Source: Kibdelosporangium sp. MJ126-NF4 (lineage in GTDB: Bacteria > Actinomycetota > Actinomycetes > Mycobacteriales > Pseudonocardiaceae). From it: a stretch of DNA of 64,000 nt. Shown here in pieces: positions 8,754 to 19,630 of the stretch. The translations under genes were made by a program, and so were the position numbers. The DNA lies in the NCBI RefSeq assembly GCF_000826545.1, contig NZ_CDME01000011.1, positions 1,893,045 to 1,957,044 on the forward strand, given 5' to 3'. Below the pieces are notes generated by a model that had not been told where the DNA came from, searched no databases, and saw nothing but the letters and a program-made list of their open reading frames with translations. How positions within the stretch are numbered: the stretch's first letter is position 1; each line of letters opens with the position of its first letter.

Positions 8754-11591
8754 GTGCGTGCTGCCGTTCGGCTGAATCGAAGATTCTTAGCCGCGTCACT
8801 GGGTGTTCTTCTTTCGCTTGGCATCGTCACGCCCGCAGCTGCCGCGCCGGATCCGGCGGACAAGGCTGCCGCCGACGCCGCGCGGACCGCGGCCCAACAG
8901 ATTTCCGCGCTGCAGGAGCTCAAACGCTCGCAGACGCCGACCGAATCCAAACTGGACACGTCGCTGCTTGTCGCCAAGCGCGGTGCCGAGGCCGCCGGTC
9001 GCGGCCTGCGGGCCGCCGTTCCGGCCCTGCAGACGGGTGTGCCCGCCGACAAGGTCACTGTGGACATTCGGGGCACCGCGTCCGGTGACCTGCTCGATCA
9101 CCTTCGCAAGGTCGGCGCCGGGATCCGGTCGGTGTCCGAGCACTACCGCTCGGTGCGCGCCGAGGTCCCGGTCAACGCCGTCGAGGGCATCGCCGCGCGT
9201 AAGGACGTCACGTTCGTCGAGCCCGCTGTCGGCGCCATGACCGCACGGCAACTCGCCGCTCCCAACGGGAAGCAGGCCGCGAAGGACAAGCCCAGCAAGG
9301 AAGCCAAAGCCAAACTGGTCGCCGAGCGCACGCGAGCGGCGCTGTCGGTCAAGGCCGAGCCCGTGGTCAGTGAGGGCGACCGCGCGCACAACGCCGACAA
9401 GGCGCGCCAGCAGTTCGGCGTCACCGGTGTCGGCGTGAAGATCTGCGCGTTGTCCGACGGCGTCGACGCGCTGCGGGCCTCGCAGGCATCCGGTGAGCTG
9501 CCCGCCGACGTCGACGTGCTGCTCGGCGAGGGCGGCTCCGGCGACGAGGGCACCGCGATGCTGGAGATCATCCACGACCTCGTGCCCAACGCCAGGCTCG
9601 GCTTCGCCACCGCGTTCCGGTCGGACGCCAGCTTCGCCGACAACATCAGGAAACTCCGTTTCCAGGCCAAGTGCGACATCATCGTCGACGATGTCGTCTA
9701 CTTCAAGGAGTCGGTGTTCCAGGACTGGATCATCGCCCAGGCCGTCAACGACGTCACCGCGGCCGGTGCGCTGTACTTCTCCTCCGCGGGCAACGAGGGC
9801 AACGTCGCCGACGGCACCGCCGCGCACTGGGAGGGCGACTTCGTCGACTCGGGCCTGCCGATCGGCAAGTGGGCCGGTACCGCGCACAACTTCGCCGGGA
9901 CCAACGGTGTGCAGATCTACCAGCCGATCTCCGACGCCTCCTCCGCCGACGTCCCGGTACTGCTGAACTGGTCGGACCCGAACGGCGGCTCGGCCAACGA
10001 CTACGACCTGTACCTGCTCGACCGCGGCGGCAACGTGATCTCCGCGAGCCAGAACTTCCAAAGTGGCGCGCAGGACCCGTACGAGCGCGTGCAGACACCA
10101 CGCTTCGGCGGGCAGGGCCTGCGGGTGGCGATCGTGAAGTTCAAGGGCGAGAACCGCTACCTGTCGCTGTCGGCGCTGCGCGGCCGGTTCAAGGACACCG
10201 CGGGCGTGTTGACCGCCTACAACACCCCGGGTGAGATCTTCGGGCACGCGGCGGCCAAGGACGCCTTCGCTGTCGCGGCGGCCCCCGCGGCCAACCCGCT
10301 GCCGTTCGACCTGGAACCGGGCGACCCGCCCAACCCGAAGGGACCGTTCCCCGGCTCGTTCGGCCCGACCTCCAAGGTCGAGCGGTTCACCTCCGACGGC
10401 CCGCGCCGGATCATCTACAACGCCGACGGAACACCGATCACTCCGGGCAACGTCTCGTCGACCGGTGGCGTGGTCAGGCAGAAGCCCGAGATCACCGCGG
10501 CCGACGGCGTGAGCACGACCGCACCGGACTTCGAGACGTTCTTCGGCACCTCGGCCGCCGCGCCGCACGCCGCGGCCATCGCGGGCCTGGTGCTGTCGGG
10601 CAACCCGGGCATCACGCCCGCGGACGTCCGCGAGGCGCTCACCACCACGAGCGTCGACATCGAACAGCGCGGGTTCGACAACCGGGCCGGTTCGGGAATC
10701 CTGTTGGCCGACAAGGTCCTGGCGTACACGGGCGCGAGCCCGCAGCCGCTGGCCGAGGCGCAGGCGCCGACCGTGCGTGCCAACGACGGCGGTGCGTTCA
10801 TCGACCCCGGTGACTCCGCGACGGTCACCCTGCCGGTGACCAACCGGGGCGACGGCCTGGCGGCGTCGACGAGCGTCGTGCTCTCCTCGCCGACCGCGGG
10901 GGTGACGATCGCGCCGCGGTCGAAGTTCTACGGTTCCATCGACAAGGGCCAGACCGCGATCAACAACTTCACGGTCACCGTGCCCACCGGTCACCCGCTG
11001 GGCGTGCCGGTCGTGCTCGACGCCAAGGTGACCTTCGCCGGTTCGCAGTCGCCGACCACGTCCCGGTTCTCCTTCAAGGTCGGCCAACCGTCCACTGTGG
11101 TGCGCGACTTCGCCTACACCGGCGCGGCACTGGCGATCCCGGACAACGACCCGACCGGTGTCTCGGTGCCGGTGCAGGTCAGCGGGATCGGCCGGGCCAG
11201 CCGTGTGACGCTGTCGATCGACGGCACCCAGTGCACGACCGACGTCGGCGCGACGACCGTCGGCATCGACCACACCTTCGTGGGCGATCTCGTCGGCACG
11301 CTCCGCTCGCCGGGCGGTGCCACGGCGACGCTGTTCTCCGGCAACGGATCCAGCGGCGACAACCTGTGCAAGGTCGTCTTCGACGACAACGCGGCACAGT
11401 CGTTCGGCAACCTCACGTCCGACCAGGCACCGTTCACCGGTACATGGCGGCCGACCCAGACGCTGGACAGCGTCCTGGCCGAGGCGGACGGCACATGGAC
11501 CCTCCACGTGCGCGACACCGCCAACCGGGACACCGGCTCGCTGCGCGCGTTCTCACTGCACGTGTCGGGCTTCGTCACGCCGGGTAGTTGA
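8754..11591 (+). CDS. Secreted subtilisin/sedolisin-like serine protease with P-domain
   Basis: 945 residues from GTG 8754, 4 bases after GGGAGGGG. A signal peptide (about 1-35, ending near TPAAAA) leads to a pro-region and a protease domain (about 215-640). Visible active-site elements are Asp235 in LSDGVD, the oxyanion Asn in SSAGNEG, and Ser600 in FFGTSAAAPHAA. Where subtilisins have the catalytic His (GHGTH), this protein has Asp-Glu265-Gly-Thr-Ala, a Glu as in S53-like enzymes. The C-terminus (about 790-945, FVGDLVGTLRSP to DTGSLRAFSLHVSGF) is a proprotein-convertase P-domain. It is probably extracellular. Whether it is S8 or S53-like in mechanism is inference. Confidence 0.88.
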   Translation: MRAAVRLNRRFLAASLGVLLSLGIVTPAAAAPDPADKAAADAARTAAQQISALQELKRSQTPTESKLDTSLLVAKRGAEAAGRGLRAAVPALQTGVPADKVTVDIRGTASGDLLDHLRKVGAGIRSVSEHYRSVRAEVPVNAVEGIAARKDVTFVEPAVGAMTARQLAAPNGKQAAKDKPSKEAKAKLVAERTRAALSVKAEPVVSEGDRAHNADKARQQFGVTGVGVKICALSDGVDALRASQASGELPADVDVLLGEGGSGDEGTAMLEIIHDLVPNARLGFATAFRSDASFADNIRKLRFQAKCDIIVDDVVYFKESVFQDWIIAQAVNDVTAAGALYFSSAGNEGNVADGTAAHWEGDFVDSGLPIGKWAGTAHNFAGTNGVQIYQPISDASSADVPVLLNWSDPNGGSANDYDLYLLDRGGNVISASQNFQSGAQDPYERVQTPRFGGQGLRVAIVKFKGENRYLSLSALRGRFKDTAGVLTAYNTPGEIFGHAAAKDAFAVAAAPAANPLPFDLEPGDPPNPKGPFPGSFGPTSKVERFTSDGPRRIIYNADGTPITPGNVSSTGGVVRQKPEITAADGVSTTAPDFETFFGTSAAAPHAAAIAGLVLSGNPGITPADVREALTTTSVDIEQRGFDNRAGSGILLADKVLAYTGASPQPLAEAQAPTVRANDGGAFIDPGDSATVTLPVTNRGDGLAASTSVVLSSPTAGVTIAPRSKFYGSIDKGQTAINNFTVTVPTGHPLGVPVVLDAKVTFAGSQSPTTSRFSFKVGQPSTVVRDFAYTGAALAIPDNDPTGVSVPVQVSGIGRASRVTLSIDGTQCTTDVGATTVGIDHTFVGDLVGTLRSPGGATATLFSGNGSSGDNLCKVVFDDNAAQSFGNLTSDQAPFTGTWRPTQTLDSVLAEADGTWTLHVRDTANRDTGSLRAFSLHVSGFVTPGS

Positions 11592-11627
11592 TGTCGGTGG
11601 GGCCGGGCCGCGCCCGGCCCCACCCGT

Positions 11628-12854
11628 TCAGTGGTGTTGCGCGTGCCGGATCTCGTGCCGCAGCTCGTGGTACTTGAACCACTCGTAGACGACCAGGCCG
11701 ATCAGCAGCGCGGTCAGCACACCGAGGCTGGCCATCGCGGGCAGGTTGGCCACCAGCGGCACCAGGGCCAGCAGCACGGCGCCGAGGACCACCCGCTGCA
11801 CCTTCAGGCTGCGGATGCAGCGCCACGCCACCCCGGCGTAGCCGAACATGAACAGCGCCACACCGCCGTACATCGCCCACAGCGGCGCGCCGTAGAGCGG
11901 GTCGGACAGAGTGTGGCCGTTCTCACCGCCGACGTACCCAAGGACCTTTTTCAGGCCGAGGGCCAGCAGGACGATGCCGATCATCAGCGGCAGGTGCAGG
12001 TAGGTGAACGCGGTGCGGCCCATGCTGACCCGTTCGTCGCCCTGTGCGTCGGCCAGCGCCCGCTCGCAGATGATCACGTGCGTGTCGAAGTACGACCACC
12101 ACAGCGCCCCGGCGATGGCCAGGCCGAGCACCGCCGCCAGCACGATCGGCCACGAGATCGCCAGGTGGGTGACGCCGACACCGATCGCCACGATCGACTC
12201 GCCCAGCGCGATCATGATGATCAGGCCGTAGCGCTCGGCGAAGTGCCGTGCCGAGTTCAGCCGCCAGCCACTCGTGCCGATCAGGAACGTGCCGCCGTAG
12301 TCGGCGAGCCCCGCCGCTGCCCACAGCGCGATCTGCGCGGGGCCGGTCAGCTGGGACGCGATCGCCAGCAGGGTCGTCCCGCCGATCATGGACGGCACGA
12401 ACCGGAGGATCTGGGCACGCAGCCCGGCGTCGTCCTCGGCGGCGAGCCAGAACAGCCAGACGTGCACCACGCGGACCAGCAGGTAGCAGAACGCCAGCAC
12501 GAGCGGTCCGTCCAGGCCACCGGGCAGGTCGACGTAGGCCTCCGGGATGGCGAGCGCGAGCAGGAACATCGCGGCCATCGCGGCGAGCATCGCCGTGCGG
12601 GCGGGCCCCTCGTCGGCCTTGACCAAATTGGACAACCAGGAGTACCCGATCCACGACCACCAGATCACGCTGAGCAGCAGCGCCCCGCGCAGCAGTCCCT
12701 CGCCGGTCGGTGTCTCCGCCATCAGGGCGGTGACCTGCGTCAACGCGAACACGAAGACCAGGTCGAAGAACAGCTCGAGGTTGGTCGCGCTGGAACTCTC
12801 GCCGATCCGCTCCATCCGGGAGCCGCGTGGTTTGCTCGTGGGCGGCTTGCTCAT
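11628..12854 (-). CDS. LtrA-family (low temperature requirement A) membrane protein
   Basis: 408 residues from ATG 12854. The family signature TNLELFFDLVFVFALTQ stands at the start, followed by about ten hydrophobic segments and the motif ERYGLIIMIALGESIVAIG near the middle. LtrA proteins were linked to growth of Listeria at low temperature; their molecular activity is not established. The open frame extends 56 codons upstream, but that part has atypical composition and was left out. It is convergent with the protease gene, 36 bases away. Confidence 0.88.
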   Translation of the reverse strand: MSKPPTSKPRGSRMERIGESSSATNLELFFDLVFVFALTQVTALMAETPTGEGLLRGALLLSVIWWSWIGYSWLSNLVKADEGPARTAMLAAMAAMFLLALAIPEAYVDLPGGLDGPLVLAFCYLLVRVVHVWLFWLAAEDDAGLRAQILRFVPSMIGGTTLLAIASQLTGPAQIALWAAAGLADYGGTFLIGTSGWRLNSARHFAERYGLIIMIALGESIVAIGVGVTHLAISWPIVLAAVLGLAIAGALWWSYFDTHVIICERALADAQGDERVSMGRTAFTYLHLPLMIGIVLLALGLKKVLGYVGGENGHTLSDPLYGAPLWAMYGGVALFMFGYAGVAWRCIRSLKVQRVVLGAVLLALVPLVANLPAMASLGVLTALLIGLVVYEWFKYHELRHEIRHAQHH

Positions 12855-13042
12855 GCGCAAGATGGTGACACGCGATCGGCGAAACGTGCGAAGCGCCCGG
12901 CCCGGCCCGTCTATTGTGGACACTGAGTGCGCGTTGCGGTGGCCGCCGGGTCGCGTGGGCGTGGCAAAACTCGTTCGCCAGGGTCTGTAAACTAGACAAC
13001 TGTGGTCGCCACCGCGAGCCACCTGTCTACGGAGCCCAACTG

Positions 13043-14671
<1,629 letters not shown>

Positions 14672-14843
14672 ATCCCGCACGGATGCGCCTCGATCATCGG
14701 TGATCCACTCGGATGGAGTAGTGCGAGTGGGCGACTTCATGATGATTTTTGCAACTCGCCTGGCGTTCCGCGCTTCCGTGTTCGATCATTGCGGGCGCAG
14801 GGGTCGCATGTGACCCTAGTTACTCGCTACGGAAGGCGGAGAC

Positions 14844-15053
14844 GTGGCTGACCTCAAGAAAGGCGCGCGCATTACTGGAAGTACGCGCGACAAGCTAGCC
14901 GCTGATCTGAAGAAGAAGTACGAAAAGGGTGCAAGCATCCGCGCTTTGGCCGAGTCGACGGGTCGGTCGTACGGATTCGTGCACCGGGTTCTGTCGGAGT
15001 CCGGTGTGCAGCTGCGTGGCCGTGGCGGTGCCACGCGGACCAAGAAGAAGTAG
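14844..15053 (+). CDS. Small helix-turn-helix protein (69 aa)
   Basis: 69 residues from GTG 14844 with GGAAGGCGGA just upstream. A Lys-rich N-terminus (ADLKKGARITGSTRDKLAADLKKKYEKG) is followed by an HTH-like segment (ASIRALAESTGRSYGFVHRVLSE) and a basic tail ending in KKK. It looks like a small DNA-binding or nucleoid-associated protein conserved across actinomycetes. It follows the ABC-F gene by 172 bases and has its own ribosome-binding site. Target sites are unknown. Confidence 0.85.
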   Translation: MADLKKGARITGSTRDKLAADLKKKYEKGASIRALAESTGRSYGFVHRVLSESGVQLRGRGGATRTKKK

Positions 15054-15090
15054 CGGCTGCCTGGCCTGTTCTCCCAGCACACCCCGGGTG

Positions 15091-16347
15091 TTACCGGGCT
15101 TGCGACAACGTCGGATCATGCGGTTCGGCCGGCCGGGACGCGGCCCGCTCGGCCACCGCGAACGTCATTGCGGCCCCCCAGAGCACAAGTGGGTACACCA
15201 GGTAGCCCCAGCGGCTGGCAGGCACCATCAGGATGGCGGCGCCGAGGCCGATCGCGGCCTTGAGCATCGTGTCCGAGCCGGTCGTCGGTGGGTCAACGAA
15301 CAGCCAGACGGTCAGCGCCAGCGCGGTGAGCCCGAGCAGGACGAGTGCGACGACATGCCCCACTTGGCCCATGCTCGAGATCAGATGCCCAGGCAGAGGG
15401 CTCGCCGCCGGTGAGGTGATCAGTCCGGTTCCGGACGGGAACTTGATCACGTGTTCGACGAAGGCTCCCGGGTGGACGATCAGCACCGGGATGTTCAGCA
15501 GCGCGGTGACCCCGATGACCGCGGTGCCGAACCTGAGCAGAGACGCGCGGCCGGCCCTGGTGGTGACGACAAGGAAAGCGATCACCACCACGGCCGGCAG
15601 CGCACTGAGCTTCATGCTCACCACGATCGCGAGCAGACAGCCGCACCAGACGGCCTTGCGGCGCGCGGCCAGCGCCCCGGCGAGGATGATCAGACCGATG
15701 ATCGCCAGGTCCGGCCCGGCGACAGCGAACGTCAGCGCGGTCAGCGGACTGACGACGGCCAGGTGCGCGGCCCGCACCGGCGGCTTCGGCCAGCCGAGAA
15801 GTTTCAGACTCAGCGCGATGGTCGCGATGGCGGTCAGGGCGAACATGATCCGCGCGTCGGTGATCGCGCCGCCCAGCAGCGCCCGTGGCATGCCGAAGAC
15901 TGTCATCGCCGGGCCGTAGGGCGTGTAGTCGTTGACCTCGGGCGGCCGTGGCAGTGCCGCGATGTCCGTGTACGGCGTCCCGGTGTCGAACAGCAGGCTC
16001 GCCGACCGCTCGATCACCCACACCTCCGGCTGGGATGACCACTGGAAGGGCGTGATCACCCAGTCCGAGCCGGTCAGCCTGCGGAAGATCAGCATGACCA
16101 GCGGCGCGACCATGCCGACGACGCCGACCAGTCCGACCGGGAGCCACCGGGAGCGCATCCAGCCGGTGCCCGTGGTGGTCAGCAACCAGATCGCGTGCGC
16201 CGCGCCCAGAATGTAGGCCACGGACGCGAAGTTGCCCCAGATCCGGTAGCCGTAGAACTCCGACCACAACGCGGTCACGACAGCGAAGACGGCGCAGACC
16301 ACGTAGATGGCGACGTCCAACCCCAGAGCCCTGCGCCGATCGCCCAC
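15091..16347 (-). CDS. GT87-like (DUF2029) membrane glycosyltransferase
   Basis: 418 residues from GTG 16347. About ten hydrophobic segments run along the chain, with a periplasmic-type loop near 80-140 containing the aromatic run YTDIAALPRPPEVNDYTPYGP, as in polyprenyl-phosphate-dependent mannosyltransferases of the GT87/DUF2029 type. Such proteins add mannose or arabinose units to lipoglycans in the envelope. The acceptor cannot be read. It is convergent with the small HTH gene and divergent from the ABC exporter. Confidence 0.7.
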   Translation of the reverse strand: MGDRRRALGLDVAIYVVCAVFAVVTALWSEFYGYRIWGNFASVAYILGAAHAIWLLTTTGTGWMRSRWLPVGLVGVVGMVAPLVMLIFRRLTGSDWVITPFQWSSQPEVWVIERSASLLFDTGTPYTDIAALPRPPEVNDYTPYGPAMTVFGMPRALLGGAITDARIMFALTAIATIALSLKLLGWPKPPVRAAHLAVVSPLTALTFAVAGPDLAIIGLIILAGALAARRKAVWCGCLLAIVVSMKLSALPAVVVIAFLVVTTRAGRASLLRFGTAVIGVTALLNIPVLIVHPGAFVEHVIKFPSGTGLITSPAASPLPGHLISSMGQVGHVVALVLLGLTALALTVWLFVDPPTTGSDTMLKAAIGLGAAILMVPASRWGYLVYPLVLWGAAMTFAVAERAASRPAEPHDPTLSQAR

Positions 16348-16423
16348 AGCGAAAACTGTACCGAGGGGGAAGCAGCGGCAGTTCAGGGGTGTTGAGTCCG
16401 CCAGAGAGACAGGAGTGTGCGGG

Positions 16424-18313
16424 GTGGACGGAACCTGGGGTCTGCTGATGGGTGCGGCGCGCACTGCCGACGCGCCAAAGGGCGTTCGGAAAGGCACAGT
16501 GCGGCGCGTCCTGAGTTTTGCGAAACCACACCGAAAGTTGCTGATTGCGTTTCTGATACTCACCGTCGCATCGGCAGTGCTGGCAGTGACGACGCCATTG
16601 CTTGCCGGTCGCGTTGTGGACGCCATTGTCGGCGGCCGTGACGCGTCTTTGGTGATTTGGCTCGCCGTGCTGATTGCCGCACTCGCGGTACTGGACGCCG
16701 GTCTCGGATTGGTTGAGCGCTGGCAGTCGTCGCGAATCGGTGAGAGTTTGATCTTCGACCTGCGCCGCGCTGTTTTCGGGCACGTGCAGCGCATGCCGGT
16801 CGCGTTCTTCACCAGGACGAGGACTGGTGCTCTCGTCTCGCGGCTCAATAACGACGTAATGGGGGCGCAGCGGGCGTTCACCTCCACACTGTCGGGCCTT
16901 GTCGCCAATGTGATCCAGCTCGCGCTCTCACTCGGTGTGATGCTGACGCTGTCCTGGCAGGTGACCGCGTTGGCGTTGGTGTTGCTGCCGGTGTTCGTAC
17001 TTCCCGCGAGGCGTGTCGGGCGCAGGCTTGCCGATTTGCAGCGTGAGGCGTCGGGCCTGAACGCGTCGATGACGACGCAGATGACCGAACGGTTCTCCGC
17101 GCCGGGCGCGACACTGGTCAAGCTTTTCGGGCGCCCGAAGGCGGAGGCGGCGGAATTCGGCGCGAAGGCGGGCCGGGTCAGGGACATCGGTATCCGCACC
17201 GCGATGGCCACCCGCTGGTTCATGACCAGCCTGACGCTGGTTTCCGCGTTGGCGCAGGCCCTGGTCTACGGGCTCGGCGGCTGGCTGGCGATCCGCGGCG
17301 ATCTCGCGCCCGGCACGGTCGTCGCGCTGGCGTTGCTGCTCACGCGGCTGTACTTGCCGCTCACGGCGCTGGCGAACGTCCGCGTCGACGTGATGACCGC
17401 GCTCGTGTCGTTCGAGCGGGTCTTCGAGGTGCTCGACCTGCCGCCGATGATCACCGAGAAGCCGGACGCCCGCACGGTGCCCACCGGCGGTGTGTCGGTG
17501 CTGTTCGACGACGTCCGGTTCGCCTACCCGGCCGCGGACAAGGTCTCGCTGGCGTCGCTGGAGGACGTCGCGGCGCTGGACACGCGTGGTGGCAAGGAAG
17601 TGCTGCACGGCGTCAGCTTCCGGGCCGAGCCCGGCCAGATGGTCGCACTGGTCGGTTCGTCCGGCGCGGGCAAGTCGACGATCGCGTCGCTGGTCCCGCG
17701 TTTGTACGATGTGGACAGCGGTGCGGTCCGGCTGTCTGATGTGGACGTCCGGGACCTGTCGTTCGACGCGGTGCGGGACACCGTCGGCGTGGTGACCCAG
17801 GACGGGCACCTGTTCCACGACACCATCCGGGCCAACGTGGCCTACGCCCGGCCGGACGCGACCGACGACGAGGTCATGTCGGCGCTGGAACGTGCCCGGC
17901 TCGCGGACCTGATCGCGGCGCTGCCGGACGGACTGGACACCGTCGTCGGCGAACGCGGCTACCGGCTGTCCGGCGGGGAAAGGCAACGGCTGACCATCGC
18001 CCGGCTGCTGCTGGCCGACCAGCGCGTGGTGATCCTCGACGAGGCCACCGCGCACCTGGACTCCGAGTCCGAGGCCGCGGTGCAGGAGGCGCTGGTGCAC
18101 GCGTTGGACGGCCGGACCGCGATCGTGATCGCGCACCGGCTGTCCACGATCCGGGCCGCCGACCAGATCCTCGTGGTGGAGGGCGGTCGGATCGTGGAGC
18201 GCGGCACCCACACCGAACTGCTCAACCGCGACGGCCGGTACGCCGAACTGCACAACACGCAGTTCGCCCGGCCCGCCTCAGAGTTGCGGGACCCTGGTCC
18301 CGTACAGGTCTAG
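16424..18313 (+). CDS. ABC exporter, fused permease and ATPase
   Basis: 629 residues from GTG 16424, 8 bases after AGGAG; ATG 16448 is an alternative. A six-helix transmembrane domain (about 30-330) precedes an ATPase domain with Walker A GSSGAGKSTIASL, signature LSGGERQRLTIARLL and Walker B VVILDEATAHLD, ending with the H-loop in IVIAHRLSTI. The arrangement is that of a type IV (MsbA-like) half exporter working as a dimer for drugs or lipids. No partner half-transporter is adjacent, so it probably forms a homodimer. Its 3' end overlaps the convergent SIS gene by 36 bases. Confidence 0.93.
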   Translation: MDGTWGLLMGAARTADAPKGVRKGTVRRVLSFAKPHRKLLIAFLILTVASAVLAVTTPLLAGRVVDAIVGGRDASLVIWLAVLIAALAVLDAGLGLVERWQSSRIGESLIFDLRRAVFGHVQRMPVAFFTRTRTGALVSRLNNDVMGAQRAFTSTLSGLVANVIQLALSLGVMLTLSWQVTALALVLLPVFVLPARRVGRRLADLQREASGLNASMTTQMTERFSAPGATLVKLFGRPKAEAAEFGAKAGRVRDIGIRTAMATRWFMTSLTLVSALAQALVYGLGGWLAIRGDLAPGTVVALALLLTRLYLPLTALANVRVDVMTALVSFERVFEVLDLPPMITEKPDARTVPTGGVSVLFDDVRFAYPAADKVSLASLEDVAALDTRGGKEVLHGVSFRAEPGQMVALVGSSGAGKSTIASLVPRLYDVDSGAVRLSDVDVRDLSFDAVRDTVGVVTQDGHLFHDTIRANVAYARPDATDDEVMSALERARLADLIAALPDGLDTVVGERGYRLSGGERQRLTIARLLLADQRVVILDEATAHLDSESEAAVQEALVHALDGRTAIVIAHRLSTIRAADQILVVEGGRIVERGTHTELLNRDGRYAELHNTQFARPASELRDPGPVQV

Positions 18314-18994
18314 GTAACGCTGGTTGGCCTCGTCGCCACCGGGCACGTTCGAACTGCGCCACAACGGGATCTCCACGCCCGCCGCGGCCGCCTTGTCCAC
18401 GAGCCGGGCGAGGATCTCGCCCCACAGGAACGCGTTGGCCACAGTGGACAGTGCGGAGGTGACCGGTGCCTCCGGCGGGTAGCTGGAGTCACCGGGGGCG
18501 ACCAGCGTGTCGAGCACGATCGCGGCGTTCTCGGCGAGCGTGGTGTCCGACCGCCGGGGCGCGACCGCGTTCGCCGCGCTCGACGTCACCGCGACGACCG
18601 GCATGTCCGCGTTCTGCGCGGCGATGGCCAGTTCGACCGGGTACGGGTTGACGCCGGAGGTGGAGAAGACCACGAGCACGTCGTGGCCGCTCAGCTCGAC
18701 CTTGCTGAAGACCTCGCCTGCCAGTCCGGTGATCCGCTCCGCGCTGGTCGACGCCCGTGCGCCGTGCAGCGGTTGGATCTGGGGGTGGTACAGCGGGTAC
18801 ACGCAGGCCAGGCCGCCCGCGCGGTAGAACGTCTCGGCGACGACGGCGAGCGAGTGACCGGCGCCGCCGGTCAGCACCAGGCCACCGGCACGGACACTGC
18901 CGAGGAACAGATCGGCGACATTGTTCAACGCGTCGGCGTTGTGTTTCTCGACCTGGACCAGATGATCCCTGACCAGGTTGCCGAATACGGCCAT
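18278..18994 (-). CDS. SIS-domain sugar-phosphate-binding protein
   Basis: 238 residues from ATG 18994, with a clear ribosome-binding site (GGAGGAACTG). A SIS fold is indicated by LTGGAGHSLAVVAETFYRAGG near residue 40 and VVFSTSGVNPYPVELAI near 110, the phosphosugar-binding loops. The family (sugar isomerase domain, UPF0309-like) is thought to handle phosphorylated amino sugars. A near-perfect DasR-type operator lies 31-45 bases upstream of the start, so it probably belongs to the N-acetylglucosamine/chitin regulon. The exact reaction is not known. Confidence 0.88.
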   Translation of the reverse strand: MAVFGNLVRDHLVQVEKHNADALNNVADLFLGSVRAGGLVLTGGAGHSLAVVAETFYRAGGLACVYPLYHPQIQPLHGARASTSAERITGLAGEVFSKVELSGHDVLVVFSTSGVNPYPVELAIAAQNADMPVVAVTSSAANAVAPRRSDTTLAENAAIVLDTLVAPGDSSYPPEAPVTSALSTVANAFLWGEILARLVDKAAAAGVEIPLWRSSNVPGGDEANQRYLDLYGTRVPQL

Positions 18995-19024
18995 GCTCGC
19001 AGTTCCTCCTCGGTCGACCTCGCA

Positions 19025-19039
19025 ATGGTCTATACCAGT
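19025..19039 (-). promoter_or_regulatory. DasR-type (dre) operator upstream of the SIS gene
   Basis: ATGGTCTATACCAGT is a palindrome matching the Streptomyces dre consensus (A-C/G-TGGTCTAGACCA-G/C-T) at all core positions but one (T for G in the centre). It is in the 78-base gap between the nucleotidyltransferase stop and the SIS start. DasR, a GntR-family repressor released by glucosamine-6-phosphate, would be the expected regulator. Confidence 0.75.
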
Positions 19040-19072
19040 GTGGAGGAGGCGTCAAGGCTTTCCCTCGTGCCG

Positions 19073-19630
19073 TCACTCCGCGGGGAGCTGGTCCGGCCTG
19101 TCCACATCGGAGCCGTCCGAGACGTCGTCGCACGGGATCAGGTCCGGCTTGTTCCGGCGCAGGTACTCCCGCGCGCCCGCGTCACCTGTGGCCAGTTCGT
19201 ACACCCCGGCCCAGTGGTCACGGCCGATCAGCACCGGATGGCCTGGTTCTCCGTGGTAGGAGGCTCGCAGCAACGCCTGTGGGCTCGCCAGTTCTCTGAG
19301 CCTGTCGATTGCTGCTGACCGGATTCCCGGGGTGTCGACCGGGAGGATGATGACCGCGTCGCCGTGGACTGCCCGCAGACCGACTCGGAGGGTTGAGCCC
19401 ATTCCCTGTTGCCAGTCGGGGTTGTCCACCGCGTTGAGCGCTGGTGCCTGCGCGCGGATGGTCTCGCTGTCCGCGCCCAGTACCGCGAGCACGGGGGAGC
19501 AGCCGCCTTCCTCGAGGACTCTGACCGCTCGTTCCACGAACAGTTCGCCCTGGTAGCGGATGCGGGCCTTGGGCATGCCGTATCTGCGGCCCGCCCCCGC
19601 CGCCAGGACGAGGCCCGCGACGTCAGCCAT
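19073..19630 (-). CDS. MocA/MobA-like nucleotidyltransferase
   Basis: 185 residues. The N-terminal signature LVLAAGAGRRYGMPKARI is that of MobA/MocA-type NTP transferases, and the PVDTPGIR segment near residue 100 supplies the metal-binding Asp. MocA-like enzymes add CMP or a similar nucleotide to molybdenum cofactor, but no molybdoenzyme gene is near, so the acceptor is uncertain. Its ATG overlaps the upstream epoxide hydrolase gene by 8 bases, implying translational coupling. Confidence 0.85.
   Translation of the reverse strand: MADVAGLVLAAGAGRRYGMPKARIRYQGELFVERAVRVLEEGGCSPVLAVLGADSETIRAQAPALNAVDNPDWQQGMGSTLRVGLRAVHGDAVIILPVDTPGIRSAAIDRLRELASPQALLRASYHGEPGHPVLIGRDHWAGVYELATGDAGAREYLRRNKPDLIPCDDVSDGSDVDRPDQLPAE

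Noticed and set aside
8542..8799. Upstream extension of the propeller protein to 8643 or 8799
   Set aside because: Composition is not gene-like, and removal of the MITE gives a proper signal peptide from ATG 8541.
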